Shown piece after piece: positions 52,437 through 62,242 of a stretch of DNA of 64,000 nucleotides. This DNA comes from Bacteroides sp. GTDB taxonomy: Bacteria; Bacteroidota; Bacteroidia; Bacteroidales; Bacteroidaceae. Position numbers and translations under genes: made by a program. The first letter of the stretch is position 1, and each line of letters starts with the position of its first letter. The stretch lies in contig DXWV01000028.1 in NCBI GenBank assembly GCA_019416685.1, forward strand, positions 1 to 64,000. The letters are read 5' to 3'. Below the pieces are notes generated by a model, which did not search any database, had not been told where the DNA came from, and was given only the letters and a program-made list of their open reading frames with translations.

Positions 52437-55400
52437 ATGAAAAATAGACAGTTGCGTGTAGTAACATTACTATGTGTATTACTCTTTTCTACTGTTTCTT
52501 TTGCTCAGATCATGATCAAAGGAACCATCAAGGGAGAGGATGGAGATGGAATACCGGGTGCAAGTGTGTTAGTTAAAGAGACTGCTAATGGTACTGTGAC
52601 GGATATTGATGGTAATTTTAGTATCTCGGTTCCGTCAGACAAGTCAACTTTGGAGTTCCGCTTTATAGGATATCAGACACAGACTGTTAAAGTAGGTAAA
52701 AAAACAGTGTTCGATATAATTCTAAAAGAAGATGCTGAAATGCTGGACGAAGTAGTGGTAGTGGGATATGGGCAGATGAAGAAAAGTGATCTGACCGGTG
52801 CTATCGGTTCTTACCGTCCCAATGAAAATGAAGCCAGCAAAGTGGCTTCCATAGACAATATGCTGCAAGGTAAAATAGCCGGTTTGAGTGTCGGCACTTC
52901 TGTCGATGCTCCGGGTGCAGCCAGCTCTGTTACGATTCGTGGTGCCAACTCTTTACGAGGCGATAACCAGCCTTTGTATGTGATTGATAATATTCCCCAA
53001 GCTTCTACAGGTGAGTTTGCTTCTACTGGTGATGATAATATCGCCATTGCTACTAATGCATTGAGTTCCTTAAACCCCAATGATATAGAGAGCATTGAGG
53101 TGTTGAAGGATGCTTCGGCAACAGCTATTTATGGTTCGCGTGGTGCAAATGGAGTTATCCTGATTACCACAAAGAAGGGTAAATCGGGAAAAACGTCGGT
53201 GAATGTCTCTGCTAACTTTACAATAACGGATGCCAGTAACTTACTGGAAATGATGAACCTGCATGATTATGCTACTTATTCGTTGATTCGTGGAGGCGTT
53301 TCTCCCAATGAAGGACTGTGGAAAGTTGATAAAGTGACAGGTGAAACGGTATGGAATGATTATTATAAGTATTTTATCGATGAAAATAATGATGTGTGGC
53401 GTAAAAACGGTGAAGACTCTAAACTGAAAGAACCATGGAGTCGGCTACAGCAGATAGACTGGCAAAAGGAAATTTATAGTACCTCCTTCTCGCAGAATTA
53501 TGCGGTAACCTTGAATGGAGGTACCGATAAAGTAACCTATTTTGCCTCTGCCTCTTATAAGGATATTGAAGGGCTGGTGCAAGGAACCGGTCTGAAACAA
53601 GGAGACTTTCGCTTAAACTTAAATGCCGATTTATCTAAAAAGGTAAAATTGGCTGTATCATTGAACGGATCTATTAAGGATAATGATATGATGGCCGGCG
53701 GTAATTCCGTAGGAGGTGCTACAGGAGCTGTTTCCGGTGTTGCATTGTCCTCAGCTCCGTATAATAAATCACAGGAGGAACTGGACCAGATTACAGATAT
53801 AGCTTCTCGTGCTACCGTGTGGACCTGGGTAGACGAATTTGATGATAAAACAACCGAGAAGACATTCCGTGGTTCTATTGATTTAAGTTGGAACATCGTC
53901 AAGTGGTTAAGTTACAACTTACGTGCGGGTGGTAATATAAGTTTGCAGGATCGTAACCGCTGGTATGGTCTTCCTTTGTACGAAGGTTCTATACAGCACG
54001 GATATGTGACCCAATCTTCCTTTGACCGAAGCAACTATACAGTAGAAAATATGCTGCAGTTTAATCACGAAGTGAAAGATATTGTTTCTATCAATGCTAC
54101 AGCGGGTGTGACATATGATGCTTATACTTCTATGAGTAAAGTAGTGGTAGGTAATAAATTTAACGTTTTTGACCTTCGTTCCAACGGATTGCATCTTGCT
54201 GGTAATAAGGAATATAAACAGCCGCTACAGGATGACTATCAGTTGTTGTCGGCACTGGGACGTGCTAATCTCTCTTTTCTCAACGGACGCTATTTGCTGA
54301 CAGCTTCTATTCGTGCCGACGGTTCCAGTAAGTTTAAAGAAGGCAACCGTTGGGCCTATTTCCCTGCTGCTACTGTGGCATGGCGCATGGAGCAGGAAAA
54401 ATTCATGCACGATGTGAGCTGGCTGAATCAATTGAAGATTCGTGCCGGTTATGGTAAGACCGGATCTCAGTCTATTAACTCTTATAGTACGTTTGCTCCC
54501 TATGCCTCTTTGGGTGATGATGGCAAACCGGCCCAATCAGCCTCAGGGGACGGGACAAAACTGATCGGTTTGATCGTGAACAAGTTAGCTAATGAAGGCC
54601 TGAAATGGGAAACTACCGCTTCTTATAATATCGGTATGGATTTTGCTTTTTGGGATAGTCGGATCAGCGGTAGTGTAGATGTATATTCAAAAACAACCAG
54701 CAATCTTTTGATTCAACGGGATCTTCCACCCTCTACCGGATATAAAAGCATGACCGTTAATCAAGGTAAACTTCGCAATAAAGGTATTGAGGTTTCTTTG
54801 AATGGCGATATTATTCGTAATCGTACCTTTACTTGGTCACTTTCCGGAAATATTTCCTTTAACAGAGGGAAGATTCTCGACTTTGGTTTGCCTGAAGAGC
54901 AGTGGGGGGTAAATGATGATGGTAGTTCTCGTATGTGGAAGGCCTATCTGGGCGCTTCTTTGGGAAATCATTTCCATGAGGCCAATATTTTCGTGGCAGA
55001 CCATGCGCCCGGATTATTTTATGGCTATCAGACGGACGGAATTATTCAGGAGAATGATCCTTACCTGTCACAAGTGACCAACTCGGTAGGTACATTGGGA
55101 GCTGGTAATTTAAAGTTTGTAGATCGTAATGGGGATAAAAAAATCGATGAAAAGGATAAAACGATTATAGGTAATCCGAATCCGGACTTTACGTATGGAA
55201 TCCAAACCAGCTTTACGTGGAAATCTTTAACACTGTCATTGGCATTCAACGGGGTCTATGGTAATGATATTTTAAATGCTAATGCACGTTATTATAATTT
55301 CCCTTCTCAATCTAACGGTATGGTTCTGGCCGAGTCCTATCGTAATATGTACCATGAAGAGAATCCCTGGAACGGAGCAGCTAATTATAGTCGTACTACG

Positions 55401-55700
55401 ACATCGCCTAACTCAACTGTTCCGCAAGTTGTATTTGACAGCTATGTAGAAGATGGTAGTTTCCTTCGTTGTACGGATATTACTTTAGGGTATGATTTGC
55501 CTAAAAACTGGGTTAAGAAAATTCGCTTCTCAAATATTGGGGTTTTTGCTTCAGCAAAGAATCTGTTCTGTATTAACAATTATTCCGGTTATGACCCTGA
55601 AGTGAATACTTTTGCTTTTGACGGAACACGCCCGGGGATAGACTTGAGCTCTTATCCTCATACTCGTTCGTTTATCTTCGGTCTTAATGTTTCATTCTAA
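52437..55700 (+). CDS. SusC-like transporter of the glycan locus
   Basis: This 1087-residue outer-membrane TonB-dependent importer has a signal peptide to about residue 23, a carboxypeptidase-regulatory-like domain (GTIKGEDGDGIPGASVLVKE), plug (EVVVVGYGQMKKSDLTGAIG, PLYVIDNIPQA, VLKDASATAIYGSRGANGVILI) and a barrel ending RSFIFGLNVSF. Unlike the switching locus, the region equivalent to the inversion site (STLEFRFIGYQTQ) has no TGCAAAGACTTTGCA palindrome, so this transporter is not expected to switch. It is embedded between GH18 (16 bp upstream) and susD and should be co-regulated by the HTCS. Confidence 0.95.
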   Translation: MKNRQLRVVTLLCVLLFSTVSFAQIMIKGTIKGEDGDGIPGASVLVKETANGTVTDIDGNFSISVPSDKSTLEFRFIGYQTQTVKVGKKTVFDIILKEDAEMLDEVVVVGYGQMKKSDLTGAIGSYRPNENEASKVASIDNMLQGKIAGLSVGTSVDAPGAASSVTIRGANSLRGDNQPLYVIDNIPQASTGEFASTGDDNIAIATNALSSLNPNDIESIEVLKDASATAIYGSRGANGVILITTKKGKSGKTSVNVSANFTITDASNLLEMMNLHDYATYSLIRGGVSPNEGLWKVDKVTGETVWNDYYKYFIDENNDVWRKNGEDSKLKEPWSRLQQIDWQKEIYSTSFSQNYAVTLNGGTDKVTYFASASYKDIEGLVQGTGLKQGDFRLNLNADLSKKVKLAVSLNGSIKDNDMMAGGNSVGGATGAVSGVALSSAPYNKSQEELDQITDIASRATVWTWVDEFDDKTTEKTFRGSIDLSWNIVKWLSYNLRAGGNISLQDRNRWYGLPLYEGSIQHGYVTQSSFDRSNYTVENMLQFNHEVKDIVSINATAGVTYDAYTSMSKVVVGNKFNVFDLRSNGLHLAGNKEYKQPLQDDYQLLSALGRANLSFLNGRYLLTASIRADGSSKFKEGNRWAYFPAATVAWRMEQEKFMHDVSWLNQLKIRAGYGKTGSQSINSYSTFAPYASLGDDGKPAQSASGDGTKLIGLIVNKLANEGLKWETTASYNIGMDFAFWDSRISGSVDVYSKTTSNLLIQRDLPPSTGYKSMTVNQGKLRNKGIEVSLNGDIIRNRTFTWSLSGNISFNRGKILDFGLPEEQWGVNDDGSSRMWKAYLGASLGNHFHEANIFVADHAPGLFYGYQTDGIIQENDPYLSQVTNSVGTLGAGNLKFVDRNGDKKIDEKDKTIIGNPNPDFTYGIQTSFTWKSLTLSLAFNGVYGNDILNANARYYNFPSQSNGMVLAESYRNMYHEENPWNGAANYSRTTTSPNSTVPQVVFDSYVEDGSFLRCTDITLGYDLPKNWVKKIRFSNIGVFASAKNLFCINNYSGYDPEVNTFAFDGTRPGIDLSSYPHTRSFIFGLNVSF

Positions 55701-55716
55701 AAAAGAAGGTCTGATT

Positions 55717-57633
55717 ATGAGAAAGTTTTATAGTATAGTATATATCTTGTTTTTTGTAGGTTTGTTTAGTTCCTGTTTGGACGAAGATCCGAAATATACG
55801 CTTAACTCGAAAGTGGTTTATGAGAGTGAGTCTGCCGCACAATTGGCATTGAACGGTATCTATGGCACGATGGCTACTCAGGGAGGTTTTGCCCAGTTGA
55901 TACCGGAAGTCAATACGGAAGCTTCCGGTTTATGCTGGACATCTTATAAAACCTCGGATAATCGTTGCCAATACACGGCAGGTCTTATTCCGGTGGCTAA
56001 TGAGTTTAATGATTTGGTATGGGGAGCTTTGTATAAGGCTATTACCAATTGCAATATATTTATTAATAGTTGTAATGATAGTGAGTCCGGCAACTGGACA
56101 ACTAAACCCAATATGGTGGCACAGGCTAAGTTTATGCGAGCGGTTTGTTACTATAATTTGTTAGCTTTTTATGGAGGGGTACCTTTGCGTTTGGAACCGT
56201 CTACCAGTAATAATATTGCTCTTCCGCGTGCTTCACGCCAGCAAGTGATTGATCAGATTGCAAAAGACTGGACGGAAGCTGCTGTTGAGTTAAGTGAGAC
56301 AAGTAGTTTGGCCAGTGGCACTCCTACAGCTCCAAGTAAGTATTCGGCTTACGCATATCTTACCAAGTTGTATTGGATATTGGGATGTAATGCATGGGCT
56401 GCCGAACAAGGAGATGTGTGGGCCAATGGTGAATTGAAAAACGCCTGGCCGGAAATGCAGAGTAGCCAGAGCTATTTCACAAAAGCAAAAGAGTATGGCG
56501 ACTTGGTGATTGAAAAAGGAGAATTTGAACTGGAAGCAAGCATGAAAACACTTTTTGGAGGTAAACGAGTACCTTTCTCTAAAGAATTTGTTTTTGTTGT
56601 TGATGCTACCGGTAGTACTTCTGAGAATGTAGGTTACAACTCATTACACTGGACTTTTTCTCCACAAAACTGTTCACCGGGTGAAACATGGGGACGTTCT
56701 CAACCTAATAAATCATTTTATGATTGGGCTCATGGTACTTATCAGGATGATCCACGCCTGAAAATTACATTTACTTCTCTATACGAGAAATATGAAAACG
56801 GTGTACCTGCGGGGGAATATACCTCTGCTTATCCGCTGGTTTCGAAAAATGTGAAAGATACGGTGGGTTGGGAAACGAGAGATACGATTATTGCAGGTCG
56901 CCCTATAACAATAAAAGTACCTATTGTCGAAAAGAAATTTACCATCATCGATTCTATTGATTATCGGATTGGCGGACCGTATGCCGATCCTCGTAATCCG
57001 GCAATTGCTGAACTCGATTCTACTTTGAAAGCCAGTTTTGCAAAGACGAAAGGGCCGTCTGACTGGAATATTAATGACTGGCCCTATTTTTATAAATATT
57101 TTACTACCGATTGTACCGGACGTTATGCTAATAATAATTTGTATGTATATCGTTATGCCGACTTCCTGTTACTTATGGCCGATGTAGAGAATGAATTGGG
57201 AAATAAAGGTACTGCAATCTCATTGGTAAATAAGGTATTATATCGTGCCCGTCATTCGGGAAGTAAGGTCAGCACATATCCGAAGGATTGGGACAACCTC
57301 CTGACTACGGAACAGATTCGGGAGAAAATATTCCATGAACGCCTTTTTGAACTGGCTGCTGAGTATGACGGATTTACAGATACACGTCGTCGTGGTATCG
57401 CCTGGAGACAGAAGATTCTTGAACGGAACAACAATCATGAAATAACCAAGGCTTGCTATGAGCATGGTGTAGCGAATAACTATAAATCAGATTGGAGAGA
57501 GTATTGGTATCCGAATGATGGGCAGGAAGATTGGAACACTTATCTGATACGTAATCAACTGCTTCCGATTCCGCAAGGTGAACTGAGCACCAATGATGAT
57601 ATTAATATAGGAAATCAGAATCCGGGTTATTAA
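55717..57633 (+). CDS. SusD-like lipoprotein of the glycan locus
   Basis: This SusD/RagB-family glycan-binding lipoprotein is 638 residues from MRKFYSI; the longer frame to 55687 overlaps susC and was rejected. The lipobox FSSC is followed by LDEDPKYTLNSKVVYESESAAQLALNGIYG. Further landmarks are AQAKFMRAVCYYNLLAFYGGVPLRL, YRYADFLLLMADVENELGNKG, ERLFELAAEYDGFTDTRRRG and the terminal LLPIPQGELSTNDDINIGNQNPGY. It is longer than typical SusD (about 550), with an insertion around residues 370-440. It lies directly after its susC. Confidence 0.94.
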   Translation: MRKFYSIVYILFFVGLFSSCLDEDPKYTLNSKVVYESESAAQLALNGIYGTMATQGGFAQLIPEVNTEASGLCWTSYKTSDNRCQYTAGLIPVANEFNDLVWGALYKAITNCNIFINSCNDSESGNWTTKPNMVAQAKFMRAVCYYNLLAFYGGVPLRLEPSTSNNIALPRASRQQVIDQIAKDWTEAAVELSETSSLASGTPTAPSKYSAYAYLTKLYWILGCNAWAAEQGDVWANGELKNAWPEMQSSQSYFTKAKEYGDLVIEKGEFELEASMKTLFGGKRVPFSKEFVFVVDATGSTSENVGYNSLHWTFSPQNCSPGETWGRSQPNKSFYDWAHGTYQDDPRLKITFTSLYEKYENGVPAGEYTSAYPLVSKNVKDTVGWETRDTIIAGRPITIKVPIVEKKFTIIDSIDYRIGGPYADPRNPAIAELDSTLKASFAKTKGPSDWNINDWPYFYKYFTTDCTGRYANNNLYVYRYADFLLLMADVENELGNKGTAISLVNKVLYRARHSGSKVSTYPKDWDNLLTTEQIREKIFHERLFELAAEYDGFTDTRRRGIAWRQKILERNNNHEITKACYEHGVANNYKSDWREYWYPNDGQEDWNTYLIRNQLLPIPQGELSTNDDINIGNQNPGY

Positions 57634-57647
57634 AAGTAGAGAGAGAC

Positions 57648-57677
57648 TTTAGAATCTGGCCTCCGACAGATTCTAAA
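57648..57677 (+). terminator. Hairpin after susD of the glycan locus
   Basis: TTTAGAATCTG pairs perfectly with CAGATTCTAAA across an 8-nt loop. There is no strong T-tract, so it could be a partial terminator or an mRNA-stabilising hairpin between susCD and the glycosidase genes. Confidence 0.55.
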
Positions 57678-57823
57678 ATACTTTCTTTGTCTTTTTCTTC
57701 TGGTCCTAATTGATTAGACTAAGTCCTTCGATAGGTATTTATAAATAAATCTTGAAAGTGGTGGGCAGTAAATGATGAGATAATCGTATATTGTCCACCA
57801 TTTCTTTTTAAGGATATAAATGT

Positions 57824-59701
57824 ATGATAAAAAGATTGATTATACAACAGTTGCTGGCATGGACCGTATGTGTATTCCTTATAACCGGTTGCGGCTCCAA
57901 AGAAACTTATTATGTGAAACATGTGACTTTTCCTGAAAAAGCTACAACGGAAGAAAAGGTGGATATGGCCTCCCGGCTTGTCCCCTCTCCACAACAATTA
58001 GCATGGCAACAGATGGAACTGACGGCCTTCCTGCATTTTGGAGTGAACACCTTTACCGGTCGTGAGTGGGGAGATGGAAAAGAAGATCCTGTGGTATTCA
58101 ATCCGACAGAATTGAACGCAGAACAATGGGCGAAAGCTTTGAAAGATGCAGGTTTTAAAATGGCTATCCTGACAGCCAAACATCATGACGGATTCTGTTT
58201 GTGGCCCACGGCTACTACAACGCACTCTGTTGCTTCTTCTCCCTGGAAAGATGGAAAAGGAGATGTGGTGCGTGAATTGCGTAATGCCTGCGACAAGTAT
58301 GGACTGAAATTTGGCGTTTACCTGTCACCTTGGGACAGACATGCCGATTGTTATGGGGATTCTCCTAAATATAATGAATACTTTATCCGGCAATTAACAG
58401 AATTGTTGAGTAATTATGGAGAAATCCATGAAGTCTGGTTCGACGGAGCTTGTGCGGAGGGACCGAATGGGAAGAAGCAAGAATATGATTGGGAGGCGTT
58501 TTATCAGACAATCATCCGGTTGCAACCTCATGCTGTGATGGCTATTATGGGCGATGATGTGCGTTGGGTAGGGAATGAAAAAGGATTCGGACGCGAAACA
58601 GAATGGGGAGCAACTGCTTTAGTGCCGGGTATATATCCCCGTTCTGAGAAAGTAAATCAAGAGTTGGATATTATGGCTAATTCAGATGACTTAGGAAGCC
58701 GTGCATTGGTTGCTAAAGCTTCCGAACTATTCTGGTATCCTTCTGAAGTAGATGTATCTATTCGTCCGGGATGGTTCTATCATACCGAACAGGATAGTCA
58801 GGTGAAATCATTGGATAAATTAGTGGATATTTATTTTCAATCTGTGGGATATAACTCTGTATTGTTACTTAATATACCTCCGGATACACGGGGTTTGCTA
58901 CATGAAGTGGATGTACAGCGTATCAAACAACTTTCCGATTATCTGGCAGAAACATTTGCACAAAACGTTATAGCGGATAAAGAACAATTGTGGCAAGGCA
59001 AACCGGGTAGCGAACGGATTTACGAATTAGCTCCGGATGCATGTATAAATGTATTGATGTTACAGGAAGACATCGCCAGAGGACAGCGCATAGAAGGTTT
59101 TAGGGTAGAGGCAGAAGAGAATGGAGAATGGAAATTGCTGGGTGAAGGAACAACTGTGGGATATAAACGATTGCTCCGTTTCGCGGATGTACATGCTACC
59201 CGTTTGAGATTGACGGTTACCGCTTCGCGTAATGATTTTTGTTTGTCAAATGTGGGAGTCTATTATGCCCGTCCATTGGATGGACAAAAGGCAAACATGA
59301 ATCTTTCGGATGTAAACGGATTGAGAATGATTGGGGATAATCCGGAAATGGCGAAAGCGGTAGATGGAAAACGGGAAACTTTCTATAGAAGTGAAACGCA
59401 GGAACCGCTGGTTATTGATTGTGGAAAAGTGATAGAGATCACCGGGTTCTCATATGCTCCGGTATTGGGAGACGATTTGTCCGGAACCATTTATACATAT
59501 AATGTATATTTGAGCCAAGACGGAAAGCAATGGACGAAGTGCGACGTAAGTGGAGAGTTTAGTAATATTATGCATAATCCTTTGTCTCAGTTTGTTCATT
59601 GGCAGAAGCAATCTGCCCGTTTCTTAAAACTGGAACCACTGACGGAAATTGATGGTAAACAATTGGTTACTATCGGAGAGATTGGTATTTTGACTAAATA
59701 G
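57824..59701 (+). CDS. GH29 alpha-L-fucosidase with discoidin (F5/8 type C) domain
   Basis: This 625-residue lipoprotein glycosidase has a signal with lipobox ITGC (Cys25). The GH29 catalytic barrel spans about residues 50-390: LTAFLHFGVNTFTGREWGDG, LTAKHHDGFCLWPT, and nucleophile Asp207 in EVWFDGACAEG. From about 490 to the end is a discoidin-like carbohydrate-binding module (AKAVDGKRETFYRS, SQDGKQWTKCDVSGEFSN). The enzyme removes alpha-L-fucose from host glycans; the exact linkage cannot be read from sequence. It lies 20 bp upstream of GH20. Confidence 0.92.
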   Translation: MIKRLIIQQLLAWTVCVFLITGCGSKETYYVKHVTFPEKATTEEKVDMASRLVPSPQQLAWQQMELTAFLHFGVNTFTGREWGDGKEDPVVFNPTELNAEQWAKALKDAGFKMAILTAKHHDGFCLWPTATTTHSVASSPWKDGKGDVVRELRNACDKYGLKFGVYLSPWDRHADCYGDSPKYNEYFIRQLTELLSNYGEIHEVWFDGACAEGPNGKKQEYDWEAFYQTIIRLQPHAVMAIMGDDVRWVGNEKGFGRETEWGATALVPGIYPRSEKVNQELDIMANSDDLGSRALVAKASELFWYPSEVDVSIRPGWFYHTEQDSQVKSLDKLVDIYFQSVGYNSVLLLNIPPDTRGLLHEVDVQRIKQLSDYLAETFAQNVIADKEQLWQGKPGSERIYELAPDACINVLMLQEDIARGQRIEGFRVEAEENGEWKLLGEGTTVGYKRLLRFADVHATRLRLTVTASRNDFCLSNVGVYYARPLDGQKANMNLSDVNGLRMIGDNPEMAKAVDGKRETFYRSETQEPLVIDCGKVIEITGFSYAPVLGDDLSGTIYTYNVYLSQDGKQWTKCDVSGEFSNIMHNPLSQFVHWQKQSARFLKLEPLTEIDGKQLVTIGEIGILTK

Positions 59702-59720
59702 GTATATCACTTAGTGTTTA

Positions 59721-61733
59721 ATGGTTAAAAATAGTAGGATGAGAAACTTTATATTGAGTATTATCTATAAAAGAAGAGGGGCATTGTTGCTACTTTGTTC
59801 TTTAATGAGTGTTGTATTGACGGCCGCTCCTGTAGAGAAGAAACCTTTTGTAATTCCGGAGTTGAAAGAGTGGAAGGCATCTGGAGGATATATGATTTTA
59901 GGAGATCACACTAAAATTGTGTATGATGCCGGACAACCGGAATTGCTTCGTATCGCTGGACTTATGGCTGATGATTGCTTCAGAATGTTTCAGTGGAGAC
60001 CGGAAATTGTGACCTGTAAGGCAAAGGCCGGTGATATTGTATTGACATTGAATCCGGATAAACAACTGGCAAAAGAGGAATATTCTATTAAAATAACCGA
60101 TAAAGTGCTTTTATCGGCCCCTCAGACTGAAGGTATATACTGGGGGACCCGTACTTTGTTACAAATTGCAGAGCAGGATGACAATCGCCGTTTGCCTAAA
60201 GGACAGATCCGGGATTATCCCGACTATCCTCTTCGTGGGTTCATGATAGACTGTGCACGTAAGTTTATTCCTTTGTCTTATCTACAGGATTTGGTTAAAA
60301 TCATGTCTTACTATAAGATGAATACCCTGCAAATTCATTTGAATGATAACGGACACAAAAAGTTCTTCGATAATGACTTTACGAATACTTATTCGGCTTT
60401 CCGGTTGGAATCGGATACGTATCCCGGATTGACGGCTTATGACGGCTTTTATACCAAAAAAGAATTTATCGATTTGCAGAAACAAGCAATGGTACTGGGG
60501 ATTGAAATTATTCCGGAGATCGATGTTCCGGCACATTCTTTGGCGTTTTCACGTTATAAGCCCGAAATAGGAAGTAAGACGTATGGTATGGATCATCTGG
60601 ATCTATTCTCACCGGAGATCTATCCGTTTATAGATGCCCTGTTTAAAGAATATTTGGAGGGTGACGAGCCGGTATTCTGTGGTAAGCGGGTACATGTGGG
60701 TACGGATGAATACTCTAATGAAACACCGGAATTGGTTGAGAAGTTTCGCGAGTTTACAGATCACTATATTCACCTGGCAGAGCAATACGGCAAGCAGGCT
60801 TGTGTGTGGGGAGCATTGACTCATGCAAAAGGCAGTACTCCGGTCAAGGCAGACCAGGTGGTCATGAGTTTATGGAATCCCGGCTTTGCCAATCCTCAGG
60901 AAATGATTGCGGAAGGATACCAATTGGTGAGCATGTACGATTGGGATGTTTACATTGTGCCGGGTGCTTTTTACTATCATGACTATCTGGACGAAGAAAA
61001 GTTATACAAAGAGTGGACACCGGCTAAAATGGGCCGAAATGAGAGATTTGAAGAGAAGCATCCGTCTATCTTGGGTGGTATGTTCGCTTTGTGGAATGAT
61101 CTTGTAGGCAATGGCATAACGGTGAAAGATATTCATTATCGTACCTTCCCGGCATTACAGACCTTGGCCGTGAAAATGTGGACAGGCAAAAACACGACTA
61201 TACCTTATACCGCTTTTAATGAAACTCGTGCTGCATTGAGCGAAGCACCGGGAGTGAATCTGCTGGGCAGGGTAGGTAAACCGGGTTCCTTGGTTTACCG
61301 GAAAACGGATGTTCCGGCGGGTAGTAAGAATCAGATACAGGAAATAGGATATGGTTACACTGTGAATTTTGATTTGACAGGTCAGAAAGAGGTACCGGGT
61401 ACTATACTTTTTCGTTCGCCGGATGCCGTCTTTTATCTTGCCGATCCGATCAATGGATTTTTGGGTTTTGCACGCGATGGTTACTTGGATACTTTCAGAT
61501 ATAAGCTTCGCGAGGGCGAAAAGATAAATGTTCAGATAGAAGGCACATCGCGTACAACGACTCTTAAGATAGATGGAAAATTGATTGACCAGTTGGAGCC
61601 GAAAATGCGTTATTTTAGCTGTGGAAAGGATTCTATGTTGTATTTCCGTACGTTGGTTTTCCCGTTGGAAGAAGCTGGGCATTTTAAGAGCCGGGTAGAG
61701 AACTTGAAAGTCTATAATTATTGCAAAGAGTAA
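59721..61733 (+). CDS. GH20 beta-N-acetylhexosaminidase
   Basis: This 670-residue exported glycosidase (alternative start 59739) has a signal peptide with a long basic n-region (KRRGALLLLCSLMSVVLTAA). A GH20b-like N-terminal domain (about 45-155) precedes the catalytic barrel (about 165-500), with RGFMIDCARKFIPLSYLQDLV, PEIDVPAHSLAFSRYKPE and the catalytic Asp-Glu pair in HVGTDEYSNE (about 329-330). A C-terminal domain of 150 residues looks like a LamG/beta-sandwich module. It would remove terminal GlcNAc or GalNAc from glycans, completing the GH18-GH29-GH20 set. Confidence 0.92.
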   Translation: MVKNSRMRNFILSIIYKRRGALLLLCSLMSVVLTAAPVEKKPFVIPELKEWKASGGYMILGDHTKIVYDAGQPELLRIAGLMADDCFRMFQWRPEIVTCKAKAGDIVLTLNPDKQLAKEEYSIKITDKVLLSAPQTEGIYWGTRTLLQIAEQDDNRRLPKGQIRDYPDYPLRGFMIDCARKFIPLSYLQDLVKIMSYYKMNTLQIHLNDNGHKKFFDNDFTNTYSAFRLESDTYPGLTAYDGFYTKKEFIDLQKQAMVLGIEIIPEIDVPAHSLAFSRYKPEIGSKTYGMDHLDLFSPEIYPFIDALFKEYLEGDEPVFCGKRVHVGTDEYSNETPELVEKFREFTDHYIHLAEQYGKQACVWGALTHAKGSTPVKADQVVMSLWNPGFANPQEMIAEGYQLVSMYDWDVYIVPGAFYYHDYLDEEKLYKEWTPAKMGRNERFEEKHPSILGGMFALWNDLVGNGITVKDIHYRTFPALQTLAVKMWTGKNTTIPYTAFNETRAALSEAPGVNLLGRVGKPGSLVYRKTDVPAGSKNQIQEIGYGYTVNFDLTGQKEVPGTILFRSPDAVFYLADPINGFLGFARDGYLDTFRYKLREGEKINVQIEGTSRTTTLKIDGKLIDQLEPKMRYFSCGKDSMLYFRTLVFPLEEAGHFKSRVENLKVYNYCKE

Positions 61734-61754
61734 GATATCCAATTGTTTACAGAT

Positions 61755-61941
61755 TAAGAAACTGTTTTGATTTTTATTCGGCGCTTATTTAGTCTTATTT
61801 TTTGTTCGTTTGCAGCTTTGTTTTTAGGAGCATAGCGGGCTATGTGACTAAAAGCGAAGTTGCAAACGGGCGAAAAAGAAGACTGAAGAAGCCCGAAATA
61901 AACAAAAAAAGAGATTCTATAAAAATCAAAACAGTTTCTTA
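61755..61941. repeat. 187-bp palindromic element with perfect 23-bp inverted ends
   Basis: Positions 61755-61777 (starting TAAGAAACTGTTTTG) are the exact reverse complement of 61919-61941. The interior arms are also largely complementary and meet at a short centre (GCATAGCGGGCTATG). The whole element could fold as one long hairpin. It has no coding capacity. It resembles dispersed intergenic repeats that I associate with Bacteroides genomes. Confidence 0.8.
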
Positions 61942-62242
61942 GATGGTTGTAATCTATGGGCAGAGTTGTGTGTTATCTCGATAAATTGCTACTTTGGGTG
62001 CATTACTTATCAGGCATACCCCACTATGTTATGTTACAAATGCTATTGTGTTGTAGTGAAATAGTAGTTTGCTCCCGAAATGTCCTCTTTTCAGTTAAGA
62101 ATCAATAAATCTGCTCTTGACAAGATTCTCCCGGTAACAGCCTCCTGTTGTTTATCTTTTTTAGCCCTCCATTTTCTGTACTTCGGAAAACTATTATTAC
62201 CTTTGCCTCACTAACTAACATTACGTAATAAAAAGTAAAGAT
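61942..62242. other. Upstream region of fumarate hydratase
   Basis: This is 300 bp with no credible gene; the -7 element at 62198-62205 lies near its right end. Confidence 0.5.
62198..62205 (+). promoter_or_regulatory. -7 element of the fumarase promoter
   Basis: TACCTTTG is an exact TAnnTTTG match 38 bp before the ATG at 62243. A TTTT/TTCT stretch at 62172-62177 may serve as a weak -33 element. Confidence 0.6.

Noticed and set aside
52437..55700. Fifth partner in the susC switch
   Set aside because: The equivalent codons lack the 39-bp site and palindrome, and the gene has its own complete 5' end.
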